A stretch of 64,000 bases of DNA from Evansella cellulosilytica DSM 2522 (GCF_000177235.2 NC_014829.1:1302001-1366000), one strand, 5' to 3'. Shown: positions 9,572 through 18,625, counted from the stretch's first letter. The notes: generated from the sequence alone by a model not told the origin. Program-made: numbers and translations.

Positions 9572-9706
9572 ATTCATTTAGTTGTACGGAAACGCATGGA
9601 GGCTAAATTGAATACACACACGATGAGGACTAAGAGGTTCTCAAAGGTAGAGGTTGTACCTTTTGCCCAAATGGGTATTTTCATAACTCTTTTGGGCAAA
9701 GTATAA
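9572..9706 (+). ncRNA. candidate DRT3-type structured RNA with (AC)4 tract
   Basis: Four stems can be drawn. ATTCATTTAG (9572-9581) pairs with CTAAATTGAAT (9603-9613) with one bulge. The single-stranded ACACACAC (9614-9621) follows at once. Then come GAGGAC/GTTCTC (9625-9642), AAAGGTA/TACCTTT (9643-9663) and TTTGCCCAAA/TTTGGGCAAA (9662-9671 with 9691-9700); the last two overlap by two bases. The tract is therefore held open between stable helices, just ahead of the smaller RT gene on the same strand. From memory, DRT3 systems carry an RNA with a short AC-repeat template; I cannot check this here. RNA ends and promoter are not defined. Confidence 0.6.
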
Positions 9707-9727
9707 GTGCATAGAAAGGGAAATGAT

Positions 9728-10879
9728 ATGACAAGTATTAAAGATTCAAAAAAAATTAAATCTGGTAACAAAACGTACTTCATACCAGATGAAAACCAAT
9801 CAGAAGATTACACTAGGTTAAAATTTGAAATGCAGAATAAATTTAATCTTAACTTAAAGAGTAGAGATGAGATTATTAAGGTATTAATTAGTTATCTAAC
9901 ACAAGGTGACTATATAAATTTTTCAGTTCAAAAGTTAAATCTATCTATTTTAAGGACCGATATAAAGAGTTTTTTCCCTTCAGTAAGTAAACATATTTTG
10001 TATCAAAAGTTGAATAATTCAAATATACTTAACAATGATTCTTTGAATATTCTCAAAGAATTTATTTTTACTAGTAAGGTAGAGGGAATTCCATTAGGAT
10101 TTCAATTTTCTAATCATCTGGCTGAATTTTTTTTGGAGGATTTTGATAATGATATTAAACTATTCTTTCAACCAATTATGTACTTCAGATACGTGGATGA
10201 TATATTAATAATTAACTATGATGATTCTAAGGATCGAAAAACAAGAGAGAAAAATGAGAATGAAATGAAAGACCTAATATCCAGACTACTCTCAAAGTAT
10301 GAATTGAAAATTAACAGTAAAAAGACCGAAGTATCTTTTTTAAATCAAAGTAACTTGAAAAAAGATATAGATTTTAATTATTTGGGTTACAGGTTTTATA
10401 CTAGGCAAGAAAAACTTTATATTAGTATATCGAAAGAGAAATACCTGAAGATATTAAATAAAATTAAAAACGATTTTTATAAATATAAAAAAAATAAAAG
10501 TTCTAATAAAGCCTTTTGGACTTTATATTATAGACTTGTAAATATACTTTTTGGGATTACATCATATAATAAAAATGGTAAAAAATTTAAGTTTGGAATG
10601 GGATATAATTATAGATATATTAATGATCAGACTATGATAAAAGAACTAGTATATGAAATAAAGAAGCTAGTCTTTTCTTGTAGATTAAATTCTTATAAAA
10701 CCAATACTTTACTAAGTATTATAAAATATGATCAGAGTCCATTGGAAATTATAAATAAGCGATTCAACTATATTAAGTTAACTGGAAATCAAATGAAACT
10801 TATAAAAAAAAGGTTAAATGCTAATAATATTCCAATTGACAAAAACTTTTCAAAAAGAATATTCTATCTAATATATTGA
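9728..10879 (+). CDS. short reverse transcriptase, Drt3a-like (UG3-type) defence protein
   Basis: 383 residues from ATG 9728, chosen over GTG 9707 because GAAAGGGA (9712-9719) is correctly spaced for 9728. RT motifs: LRTDIKSFFPSV (A), GIPLGFQFSNHLAEFF (B), FRYVDDILII (C, YVDD), LKINSKKTEV (D) and FNYLGYRFY (E). It lacks maturase, endonuclease and protease domains. The short size and the neighbouring long RT match Drt3a, which with Drt3b and an RNA gives phage resistance. The gene follows the candidate RNA directly, so RNA and mRNA may share a promoter. AT content is very high, as in the partner RT, suggesting joint transfer. The RT call is firm; the DRT3 subtype is inference. Confidence 0.65.
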   Translation: MTSIKDSKKIKSGNKTYFIPDENQSEDYTRLKFEMQNKFNLNLKSRDEIIKVLISYLTQGDYINFSVQKLNLSILRTDIKSFFPSVSKHILYQKLNNSNILNNDSLNILKEFIFTSKVEGIPLGFQFSNHLAEFFLEDFDNDIKLFFQPIMYFRYVDDILIINYDDSKDRKTREKNENEMKDLISRLLSKYELKINSKKTEVSFLNQSNLKKDIDFNYLGYRFYTRQEKLYISISKEKYLKILNKIKNDFYKYKKNKSSNKAFWTLYYRLVNILFGITSYNKNGKKFKFGMGYNYRYINDQTMIKELVYEIKKLVFSCRLNSYKTNTLLSIIKYDQSPLEIINKRFNYIKLTGNQMKLIKKRLNANNIPIDKNFSKRIFYLIY

Positions 10880-11298
10880 TAATTAAAAATGTTTGATTAT
10901 GAAAATATATATAGCTAGTAGCTAGTATAGTAGATTATAGCTATTTAGAGGACCTTTTGTGCCTTATGTGTATAGTTATGTTGGCGTAAGAATAAGAAAA
11001 GCCATTAAGCACAGAGACTGCTAGGCAAGACGAAATCTATGTACTGATCCTACGATTTTAACAATAATTTGCCCTATGGGCTGGAATGAAGAAGATTGTG
11101 TTGTCATTGAACAGTGGATTATAAGACAAAGGGGCATAAGACAAAGAGACCTTATCTCATGGGTTTGCAAGTGACTAAGACAGTGGAACTTTTCCCCTTG
11201 TCTTAGAAGATTTATTGATTCAACACGTCAAAAAACAAAACAATGGGAATACCCCATTTCATTTAGAAAAATGGTATTCCCAATTTTAAGTGTTGTGT
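10880..11298. other. intergenic region with a second-family REP and a terminator
   Basis: No gene seen. At 11121-11206 AAGACAAAGGGG and CCCCTTGTCTTA form the ends of a second-family REP unit with internal GACTAAGACAGTGGAAC. A hairpin, TGGGAATACC (11244-11253) with GGTATTCCCA (11273-11282), followed on the minus strand by a T-rich run, is the likely terminator of the subtilase gene. Confidence 0.6.
11243..11283 (-). terminator. rho-independent terminator of the subtilase gene
   Basis: A 10-bp perfect stem with TTGTTTTGTTTTTTG after it on the minus strand, 16 bases beyond the stop codon at 11299. Confidence 0.75.
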
Positions 11299-14200
11299 TT
11301 ATAACAATTCGGCAATTTTAGCTAAAGTTATTTCATCAGCTATTCCATTTACTATTAAGCCGTGAGCACTTTGAAATTCTCTAACTCTTCTTTCTGTCAT
11401 AGGGCCATAATATGTTGTTGGGTTATTTGATACGTGAAAACCTAACAACGATAAGTTTATCTTTAATTGTATAGCACTTTCATGATGTTGACCATTTCTT
11501 AATGGGCTAGACAGGACACTTTCAATTTTATTCAACGTTTCTTGACTTGCTACACCTGTCATTTTTAAACCATAGTAACGTTGAAATTCTCTTACAACTT
11601 GCTCTGTTATTGGGCCATAATACGTCGTCGGGTTATTGGATATATGAAAACCTAATGTAGCTAAATTATTCTTTAGTGTTACGACTTCCTGAGAATGGGT
11701 ACCAAGTGCCATTGTGGTCGATAAGAGTTCCTGAATTGTTTTCAATGTTACTTTGTCTGCTATTCCATTAACCTTTAATCCATTTACTTGCTGAAATTCT
11801 CTGACCTTCCTTTCTGTTGTTGGGCCGTAATGCGTTGTTGGGTTATTGGATATGTGAAAACCTAACAACGATAAATTAATTTTTAATTGTATAGCACCCT
11901 CATCATGTTGACCATTTCTTAAAGGACTAGACAGAATTTCCTCAATTTTTTCTAGAGTTTCTTGACTCGCTATCCCTGTTACTTCTAAACCATAATAGTC
12001 TTGAAATTCTCTGACTACCCTCTCGGTTGTTGGACCATAATATGTCGTCGGATTATTAGATATATGAAAACCTAATATTGCTAAATTATTCTTTAACGTT
12101 ATGACATCTTTTCGATATGTTCCTAATGCCATTGGACTATTTATGAGACTTTCTATTTTCTTCAAAGTTATTTCATCAGCTATTCCATTTACTCTCAATC
12201 CATATTTTTCTTGAAACTCTCTAACTTTTCTTTCTGTTGTGGGTCCGTAGTAAGTAGTTGGGTTGTTTGACACATGAAAATCCAAGAATGATAAATTAAT
12301 TTTTAACTGTATGGCACTATCATGATGTTGACCATTTCTTAAAGGACTAGATAGAATCTCTTGGATTTTAACTTTGGTGTCCGTAGTTATCATCCCTGTT
12401 GCGACTAACCCGTAATACTCTTGAAAATCTCTAATAGCAACTTCAGTTTCAATGTTAAACTCTCCATTCACATCGCTATTATTTAGGAAACCTAATCTCA
12501 TTAAATCTTCCTGGAACTGTATTAATTCTTCCGTATCTAAAGACGTCTTATTTGATGTTTTTACAGTAATTTGAGTGGAAGGTTCACTCTTGTTTACTGT
12601 ATTTTTTGCAATTAAATAGTAATGGTAATTGGTATCTGGTTTTAAATCTATATCCTTAAATTGGGTTTCCGTTCCCATATAGATGAGTACATTGTCACGA
12701 TACAATTCATAGTAAGTGGCATCGCTGTTTTTAGACCAGTATAATTCAATTGAATTTGACGTAATATTTTTACTATGCACTTCTGTTGAAGCAATAAGTG
12801 TCATTACTTCAATACTTGCCTTTTTACTACTACCATAACTGTTTATTGCAGCAACTTTTATTTCATAAGTAGTATTGGGTAATAAAAAGTCTAGTTGAAT
12901 TTCAGGGACATCTACCTCAAATTCAGCAAAGTCAGTTACACTAACAAGATAAGTGTCTGCATTATTGACAGTATCCCATGATAGATTAATATTCTTACTA
13001 CCGACTTTACTTACTTGTAAGTTTGTAGGCTCTGCTGGAAGAACATCTGTAGTTTCCTCGTCCTCGATCGTAAATTGAACTAAACCATACCCAAAGTAAT
13101 GATCTTTACCTTCAGGACCAATATCCATAGAATTGGCATGCATTAATTTTCTTAATTCAACATGATCTAAATCTGGGTTTGCTTCTATCATTAAAGCAAG
13201 GACACCAGATACATGCGGAGCAGCCATACTAGTACCACTCATTGTGGCATATGAATTATTAATAAAAGTTGAAGGAATGGATGTTCCAGGTGCACTGACT
13301 TCGATTTCATTACCAATATTAGAGAAGCTTGCTAGCTTGTCGTTCTTATCAGTTGCAGAAACAGCAATAACATGTGGTAAGGCAGCTGGATAATTTACTG
13401 GGCTTTTATTATCATTTCCTGCAGCAGCAACTAGAAGAATTCCTTCGTTGTTTGCTTTTGTTAGTGCATGATCTAAAATGGAGGAATACTCGCTTGACCC
13501 TAAGCTCATATTTATAATATCTACACCTTCTGATATTGCCCAGTCAACTGCTGCGATAATATCAGCTGACCAAATTTCTCCTTCTAAGTTACTGACTCGA
13601 GCTGCATAAATTGAAGCCTCAGGGGCTATACCAACCACACCAACATCATTGTCTCTTGCACCAATGATCCCTGCAACATGTGTTCCATGTCCATCACTAT
13701 CTTCACAAGTTGGCGCATTTGTCGCACTAAAACAACCTGCTATATCAAGGTCAGAGTGAGTAGTATCAATGCCAGTATCAATGATTGCAACTTTTACACC
13801 CTTACCAGTAAATCCATTTTCCCATGCTAGTGGTGCTTGAACTCGCTCAATCCCCCAGTCAACAGTCTGACGTTGAAATACATGGGACTTATTCTCTTCT
13901 ACCGATATAACATTTGGATTATTCTTTAAACCTTCAATTGCTTGATGGGGAATCGAAATTGCCAACGCAGGGATATTTTTAAATTCGTGATGAATTGTCC
14001 CCTTTGCATTTGTTATGAGATCTTTGTTTGCCTGATTTTTAAATAAAACGATAACTTTATCTTCGTCAGAATCAGGACTTTCATATGAAACTTGATCTTG
14101 ATGATTTCTGACTTCAAGTTCACTATCTTCTTTAACATCATCATTATTATTTTTGGTGCTTTCTATTTCTTTATTTTCCTTAATACCAATTTCTTTTGAA

Positions 14201-14382
14201 GAAAAAATATTATTAATACTATCAGATTCGATTAACCTATTATTTTCACTAGTTGAAGTTATTAGGTCTTCTTCCAATTCTAGTAGACTTCCTTGTGTTG
14301 CTACAACCACAGAAAAAGGCGTTATAAGATGGAAAAATAAAACAAAGGAAAGAAACATAATGATTGCTTTTTTTGCTTGCAT
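11299..14382 (-). CDS. secreted subtilisin-like protease with FN3 and six peptidoglycan-binding repeats
   Basis: 1027 residues. Signal peptide MQAKKAIIMFLSFVLFFHLI; low-complexity acidic linker (about 30-105); I9-type propeptide (about 108-165); S8 catalytic domain with Asp in VAIIDTGID, His in DGHGTHVAGI and Ser in GTSMAAPHVSG; two fibronectin type III domains (about 450-620); then one degenerate and five well-conserved peptidoglycan-binding type 1 repeats, each with NNPTTYYGPTTE and VREFQ. The repeats alternate between two versions (SSPLRNGQH...AIQLKINLS and MALGT...VTLKNNLA), which suggests duplication of a two-repeat block. The protein is probably held in the cell wall after export. GGAGGTGG lies 13 bases before ATG. 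It stands alone between the RT locus and an IS110 element. Function in nutrition, wall turnover or competition cannot be told apart. Confidence 0.9.
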   Translation of the reverse strand: MQAKKAIIMFLSFVLFFHLITPFSVVVATQGSLLELEEDLITSTSENNRLIESDSINNIFSSKEIGIKENKEIESTKNNNDDVKEDSELEVRNHQDQVSYESPDSDEDKVIVLFKNQANKDLITNAKGTIHHEFKNIPALAISIPHQAIEGLKNNPNVISVEENKSHVFQRQTVDWGIERVQAPLAWENGFTGKGVKVAIIDTGIDTTHSDLDIAGCFSATNAPTCEDSDGHGTHVAGIIGARDNDVGVVGIAPEASIYAARVSNLEGEIWSADIIAAVDWAISEGVDIINMSLGSSEYSSILDHALTKANNEGILLVAAAGNDNKSPVNYPAALPHVIAVSATDKNDKLASFSNIGNEIEVSAPGTSIPSTFINNSYATMSGTSMAAPHVSGVLALMIEANPDLDHVELRKLMHANSMDIGPEGKDHYFGYGLVQFTIEDEETTDVLPAEPTNLQVSKVGSKNINLSWDTVNNADTYLVSVTDFAEFEVDVPEIQLDFLLPNTTYEIKVAAINSYGSSKKASIEVMTLIASTEVHSKNITSNSIELYWSKNSDATYYELYRDNVLIYMGTETQFKDIDLKPDTNYHYYLIAKNTVNKSEPSTQITVKTSNKTSLDTEELIQFQEDLMRLGFLNNSDVNGEFNIETEVAIRDFQEYYGLVATGMITTDTKVKIQEILSSPLRNGQHHDSAIQLKINLSFLDFHVSNNPTTYYGPTTERKVREFQEKYGLRVNGIADEITLKKIESLINSPMALGTYRKDVITLKNNLAILGFHISNNPTTYYGPTTERVVREFQDYYGLEVTGIASQETLEKIEEILSSPLRNGQHDEGAIQLKINLSLLGFHISNNPTTHYGPTTERKVREFQQVNGLKVNGIADKVTLKTIQELLSTTMALGTHSQEVVTLKNNLATLGFHISNNPTTYYGPITEQVVREFQRYYGLKMTGVASQETLNKIESVLSSPLRNGQHHESAIQLKINLSLLGFHVSNNPTTYYGPMTERRVREFQSAHGLIVNGIADEITLAKIAELL

Positions 14383-14764
14383 CTATCAATATCCACCTCC
14401 AATATTAATGAAATTTATTAGACTATTAAAGATAGTATTATCTAAAACTAAGCAAATAGCAATCTCATTTCATAGAACTATTGATTCATGTAAGAGAGAC
14501 CTATTTTATTGCCAATAGTTTACTTAGGAACCAATGAGACAGAGGGACAGCGTATAATGGTAAATAAGTCAAGAAGCTATATTTCATAAAAAAGACCAAC
14601 CTTAAGTAAAACCCTACGCAACCCATTTATTGGAAATAGAATTCAACTACCACAGACTATATAATAAAACTCCTCTAGAACGTGAAAGGACCTTGCTTTT
14701 TCATCCTACATTGGTACCACCTAGCAAATTCAATTTTCGATTTCACGTATTATCCGTACTTATA

Positions 14765-14835
14765 GGACAAGATCCATAACGCTGTCCCACGAGGTCTAAA
14801 GCCTCAGGTACCGAAAACAATGTGATCTAACGTCC
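14765..14835 (-). ncRNA. predicted bridge RNA target-binding loop of the IS110 element
   Basis: On the minus strand the outer stem pairs GGAC/GTCC and GATC/GATC, and the apical stem pairs GAGG/CCTC. The 5' side of the internal loop carries GGTACCT and the 3' side GGGACAG. The target reads AAGGTACCTGTCCCTC on that strand: GGTACCT copies the left half plus core and GGGACAG complements core plus right half. This is the two-guide layout of IS110 bridge RNAs. A second hairpin nearer the element end (ACGTGAAA 14690-14697 with TTTCACGT 14741-14748) is a candidate donor loop, with only weak guide matches. Confidence 0.7.
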
Positions 14836-14918
14836 TAGGGGAGTTTCATTTTCAAGTTCATAAAATATCAAATGTATACTGCATTGAATAATCTACTATT
14901 CATTATTACTAAACATCT

Positions 14919-16337
14919 TTAAGCAGACTTACTAGAGTTAATGGGAACAAATTTCTCATAGAATCTTTTTACATTAGTGCTTCGCAGCTTATTACTCAAC
15001 ACATTCACTAAAGCATAGTTTTCATGGTTGGTACGATACAAGGATTGATGACGGATCATAGAAAAGGCTAAACGAATCATTCGATTACCTATTGCCACAT
15101 AAGCTTGTCTGGTGTGTTTCCCTTTATCTTTTAACGCTAAGTAACGTTCTCTCATTTCTGGGTTATTAACAGATAACGATTTGCCTACTTGATAGACAAT
15201 GTTTCTAAATGTACGCCTTCCTTGCTTGGAAATACCGTAATAGGAAGGCCGATGGCCTCCAGATTGCTTGACTATAGGATTAGTACCGGCCAGTTTTATT
15301 AATTGACCTGCATGGTCAAAATCAGATAAATCTCCCATCTCAGCAAAGAATTCTGCCCCTGTAACCAAGCCAATGCCAGGTACAGCTAAAATAATGGCAC
15401 CAGGTGTTTCAAGGAAGAGGTCTTCAATTTTCTTTTCTAATTCTTTAATTTGTTCATCTATCAATTCCATTCGATCCAGCTTTTGAGCTAAAAGGTAGAT
15501 ATCCGCCTTTACTTCTCGCTTAGGCTGTGAAATTGAATCTTCTGCAAAATCTATTAAGCATTTAATCGTACTATCTCGTAGCTTCAAGTTTTCTTGAATC
15601 GACAGCTTTCGTAGCCCTTCTTCTCCAAGACCCAAAATATCACTAGGATGAGGATAGTGTTTCATAATAAAACATGGGGCTTTACCGAATAACTTGGAAA
15701 AAGGCTGAACATGTTTTCTTTTCCCATTCTCCCAAACACTTTTTCCTTGAAACTCTCGAAACACATGATCCATATGCATTCTTATTAGATTTTGTGTAGA
15801 GGTGCGTTCATCCACTAATTCACGGCGAGCCCTTGTTAGTTTCTGTAAGGCCCCTATACTTCCAGACGACAGTTCACTTGATGTTCCTCTACCATTTATC
15901 AGCGATTGTATGATAGCCATTAGATCAATGTTATCTGTTTTTGACCAATTCATAAGAGCTTTTCTTTCCTGATCCGTTGTGGCTGCATTTACGACGCGTA
16001 CACGATGTCCTGCTTGCATACACTTCCTCACAAGATCCTCATAATAATGGCCGGTCGTTTCAATGCCTACTACAACCTCCGTGAGACCAAACTCCTCTTT
16101 CACCGAATGAATTTGACTGTTCACCAATTCTAGTCCCGTTTGCGACGCATCAAACTCAAATGGTTTTATTAAAATGTCCCCATAAAACGTAGTTAATATT
16201 GCTTTATGGGTATACTTCGCTGCATCAATTGCCACTAATAATAGATTCTCAGATCCAGTTTCCTTAATAAATTGTGCCCAGCGACTTCCGTTTTTCCCTT
16301 GAATATGATTCAATAAATTATAAGCCATCGTTCTCAT
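14919..16337 (-). CDS. IS110-family DEDD transposase (bridge-RNA recombinase)
   Basis: 472 residues, ATG at 16337. N-terminal RuvC-like DEDD domain: LLVAIDAAKYTHKA (Asp), EVVVGIETTGHYY (Glu), SKTDNIDLMAI (Asp). A long coiled linker follows, then a Transposase_20 domain with LAVPGIGLVTGAEFFAE, KLAGTNPIVKQSGGHRP and SYYGISKQGRRTFRNIVYQ, which holds the nucleophilic serine region. Intact, with normal length for the family, so the element may be active. The enzyme recombines donor and target DNA guided by a bispecific bridge RNA, for which a candidate lies just downstream. SD-like AAAGGAGATGAGAAC is visible ahead of the start. Confidence 0.92.
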   Translation of the reverse strand: MRTMAYNLLNHIQGKNGSRWAQFIKETGSENLLLVAIDAAKYTHKAILTTFYGDILIKPFEFDASQTGLELVNSQIHSVKEEFGLTEVVVGIETTGHYYEDLVRKCMQAGHRVRVVNAATTDQERKALMNWSKTDNIDLMAIIQSLINGRGTSSELSSGSIGALQKLTRARRELVDERTSTQNLIRMHMDHVFREFQGKSVWENGKRKHVQPFSKLFGKAPCFIMKHYPHPSDILGLGEEGLRKLSIQENLKLRDSTIKCLIDFAEDSISQPKREVKADIYLLAQKLDRMELIDEQIKELEKKIEDLFLETPGAIILAVPGIGLVTGAEFFAEMGDLSDFDHAGQLIKLAGTNPIVKQSGGHRPSYYGISKQGRRTFRNIVYQVGKSLSVNNPEMRERYLALKDKGKHTRQAYVAIGNRMIRLAFSMIRHQSLYRTNHENYALVNVLSNKLRSTNVKRFYEKFVPINSSKSA

Positions 16338-16439
16338 CTCCTTTGGAAGGGTTTGTAATTGGAAGTACTGTGGAAGGTCCTTCTATTTTACAATGAAAAC
16401 GGTGGTCTTTTTTAATTATCTCGATCTATTTTCCATACT

Positions 16440-16504
16440 AGGTACCTTGTCTTATCAGATTTTGCTTAATGAATAAGACAGTGGAACCTGTCCCTCCTGT
16501 CTCG
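16440..16504 (+). repeat. right part of second-family REP split by the IS110 element
   Basis: GGTACCTTGTCTTATC ... GAATAAGACAGTGGAACCTGTCCC matches 26430-26485; the left part is 14537-14550 (GACAGAGGGACAG). Other members of this family are at 11121-11206, 22114-22193 and 26413-26488. Confidence 0.75.
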
Positions 16505-16585
16505 TGTATGTTGAATTGTAATTTATGGTAAACTAACTCTTAGTGTCTTGTCGAGTTTATACAGCGAAAAGAGGAGTCGAATACA

Positions 16586-17029
16586 ATGAGTAATAATGTA
16601 GAAAGAACAGATTTACCTGAGAATTTTGAGGAGTTAAAGAAGTCTATTAATAGAACAGCTAATTGGCGTGAACGAATGGATGCGGTGGATGAGTTAGGGA
16701 AGTGGAAAACGAGAGAGACGATTGAATTGTTAAAGCATAGCATGACAGGTGATTCTGTCTATAAAGTTCAAGAAGCTGCTTATCGTCAGCTTCAGTCACT
16801 AGGCGAGCAGGTGACGATGCCGGAACGGAAGGAAGGCCATGCGGTTAAAGATACGAAGAAAATTCTTGTTCGCATAAAAAAGAGCCTGCCTAAGGATCAC
16901 TCTTACGAAGATTTCAAAGAAAAACTAAAAAAGATGAGAATTGATTTGTATGATACATATGAAGGAGAGAAAGGTGCGGATTTTGATAAGTGGCTGGAGC
17001 AGTTGTGGTCTGAATTACGGACGAGATAA
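16586..17029 (+). CDS. HEAT-repeat domain protein
   Basis: 147 residues, ATG at 16586 preceded by AAGAGGAG. The N-terminal half (about 15-75) reads as paired amphipathic helices of HEAT type: NWRERMDAVDELGKWKTRET then TGDSVYKVQEAAYRQLQSLG. The C-terminal half is charged and helical (KKILVRIKKSLPKDHSYEDF ... WLEQLWSELRTR). It is soluble, with no signal peptide or membrane segment. HEAT repeats are protein-binding scaffolds; the partner is unknown. It lies about 110 bp ahead of the DbpA-type helicase on the same strand, but no functional link is evident. Confidence 0.75.
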   Translation: MSNNVERTDLPENFEELKKSINRTANWRERMDAVDELGKWKTRETIELLKHSMTGDSVYKVQEAAYRQLQSLGEQVTMPERKEGHAVKDTKKILVRIKKSLPKDHSYEDFKEKLKKMRIDLYDTYEGEKGADFDKWLEQLWSELRTR

Positions 17030-17137
17030 TGTAATGTTACTTACGAGAGGCCCAAGTCGATTGCATAATTTACGCCTGCAATAACAGAGATTCTTAAGCG
17101 GAACAAGTAACAAAATCATAAAAAATGGGGTTAGGGT

Positions 17138-18583
17138 ATGAGTATACGTAGTTTTGATGAATATCAGTTAAGTGAGGAAATACATCGAGCAATTACATTA
17201 ATGAAATATGAAAAGCCAACAGAGGTTCAACGGGAAGTAATTCCTCTAGCGATGAACAAGGAAGATCTCGTAGTCAAATCTCAAACCGGAAGCGGAAAGA
17301 CGGCTGCCTTTGGAATCCCTATCTGTGAAATGATGAATTGGGAGGAAAGAAAACCTCAAGCGTTAATTCTCACACCAACAAGAGAACTTGCCGTTCAAGT
17401 TCGAGAGGATATCGCCAATATCGGTAGATTTAAGTTGATCAAGGCCTTGGCTGTGTATGGAAAAGAGCCTTTTGCGAAGCAAAAAGAGGAATTGAAACAG
17501 AGAAATCATGTTGTTGTTGGAACACCTGGACGGATGCTGGACCATATAGAAAGAGAAACCTTAGCGTTGGATGAAATAAAGTATCTCATTCTTGATGAAG
17601 CAGATGAGATGTTAAATATGGGTTTTATCAACGATGTAGAAGAGATTATGAAAGCACTCCCAGCTGACAGAGTGACGATGGTGTTTTCTGCAACGTTGCC
17701 GAAAGATGTGGAGGACCTTTGTCATAAATATATGGAAAATCCTCAGCATATTGAGATAGCGTCTTCAGGGATTACTACTGCTTCTATTGAACATCACTTA
17801 ATGGAGGTTAACCCAAAAGGGAAGTTAGCGCTCCTTAAAGATATAACTGTAGTAGAGAATCCAGACAGTTGTATTATTTTTTGCAATACGAAGGAGCATG
17901 TAGATACGGTGTTTTCCGAACTGGAACGCGCTAATTACTCTTGTGAAAAACTTCATGGTGGATTAGAACAAGAAGACCGTTTTTCCGTCATGGATGGGTT
18001 TAAGAGGGGGAATTTCCGTTATCTTGTGGCGACGGATGTAGCAGCTAGAGGAATTGATGTGGACAATGTCACGTTAGTGATCAACTATGACGTTCCCATG
18101 GAAAAAGAAGGGTATGTTCACCGAACAGGGAGAACAGGCCGTTCTGGTAATAAAGGAAGAGCGATTACGTTTGTTACGCCAAATGATGGGAAGTACCTTA
18201 AAGCGATCGAGAAGTACATTGGTTTTTCCATACCAGTCATGGAGGCACCTAGTGAAAAGGATGTTTCTGGAGGGAAATCTGCTTTTGAGGAAAAACTAAG
18301 TGGCCGTCGAGTTGTTCGAAATAATAAGACAGCACGGGTAAGTAAGGATATTATGAAGCTTCATTTTAATGGTGGAAAAAAGAAGAAGCTTCGACCAGTA
18401 GACTTTGTAGGAACGATTGCTAATATTCCTGGAGTGACCGCAGAGGACATTGGGATCATCACGATCCAAGATACGTTAACTTACGTTGATATTCATAATG
18501 GAAAAGGTTCGTTAGTGTTAGAAGCAATGGAACATACAACGATCAAAGGAAAGAAACTGAAGGTTAGCTTAGCTATTAAATAG
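17138..18583 (+). CDS. dbpA: DEAD-box ATP-dependent RNA helicase DbpA/YxiN
   Basis: 481 residues, close to B. subtilis YxiN (479). Motifs in order: Q motif ([13 protein letters not shown]), AQTGSGKT-like [25 protein letters not shown] in [13 protein letters not shown], then RGIDV and [10 protein letters not shown]. The C-terminal 75 residues ([18 protein letters not shown] ... [11 protein letters not shown]) form the RNA-binding domain of DbpA/YxiN, which targets hairpin 92 of 23S rRNA, so the role is in large ribosomal subunit maturation. ATG 17138 follows GGGGTTAGGGT. Monocistronic or followed by the short gene 40 bases downstream. Confidence 0.93.
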   Translation: MSIRSFDEYQLSEEIHRAITLMKYEKPTEVQREVIPLAMNKEDLVVKSQTGSGKTAAFGIPICEMMNWEERKPQALILTPTRELAVQVREDIANIGRFKLIKALAVYGKEPFAKQKEELKQRNHVVVGTPGRMLDHIERETLALDEIKYLILDEADEMLNMGFINDVEEIMKALPADRVTMVFSATLPKDVEDLCHKYMENPQHIEIASSGITTASIEHHLMEVNPKGKLALLKDITVVENPDSCIIFCNTKEHVDTVFSELERANYSCEKLHGGLEQEDRFSVMDGFKRGNFRYLVATDVAARGIDVDNVTLVINYDVPMEKEGYVHRTGRTGRSGNKGRAITFVTPNDGKYLKAIEKYIGFSIPVMEAPSEKDVSGGKSAFEEKLSGRRVVRNNKTARVSKDIMKLHFNGGKKKKLRPVDFVGTIANIPGVTAEDIGIITIQDTLTYVDIHNGKGSLVLEAMEHTTIKGKKLKVSLAIK

Positions 18584-18625
18584 CTGTATATGTAGAGGCG
18601 TTCAATAAAAAGGAGTTGCCAACCA

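Larger units (their letters stand above)
14551..16441 (-). mobile_element. complete IS110-family element inserted in a second-family REP
   Basis: About 1.89 kb. Flanks GAGGGACAG (to 14550) and GTACCTTGTCTTATC (from 16442) join to give the sequence found uninterrupted at 26413-26445. AG is present at both junctions (14549-14550 and 16440-16441), i.e. CT on the transposase strand, the core dinucleotide expected for IS110-type recombination. There are no terminal inverted repeats, as usual for the family. The transposase has only 104 bases ahead of it but 368 behind it, the arrangement of the IS1111 branch, whose bridge RNA lies after the gene. Confidence 0.88.

Noticed and set aside
7486-10879. 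Retron or group II intron origin for the two RTs
   Set aside because: No msr/msd-type inverted repeats, no domain V, no maturase or HNH domain; motifs and lengths fit defence RTs better.
14153-14518. A 121-residue plus-strand frame opposite the subtilase start
   Set aside because: It is a shadow of the subtilase N-terminus and its promoter region.
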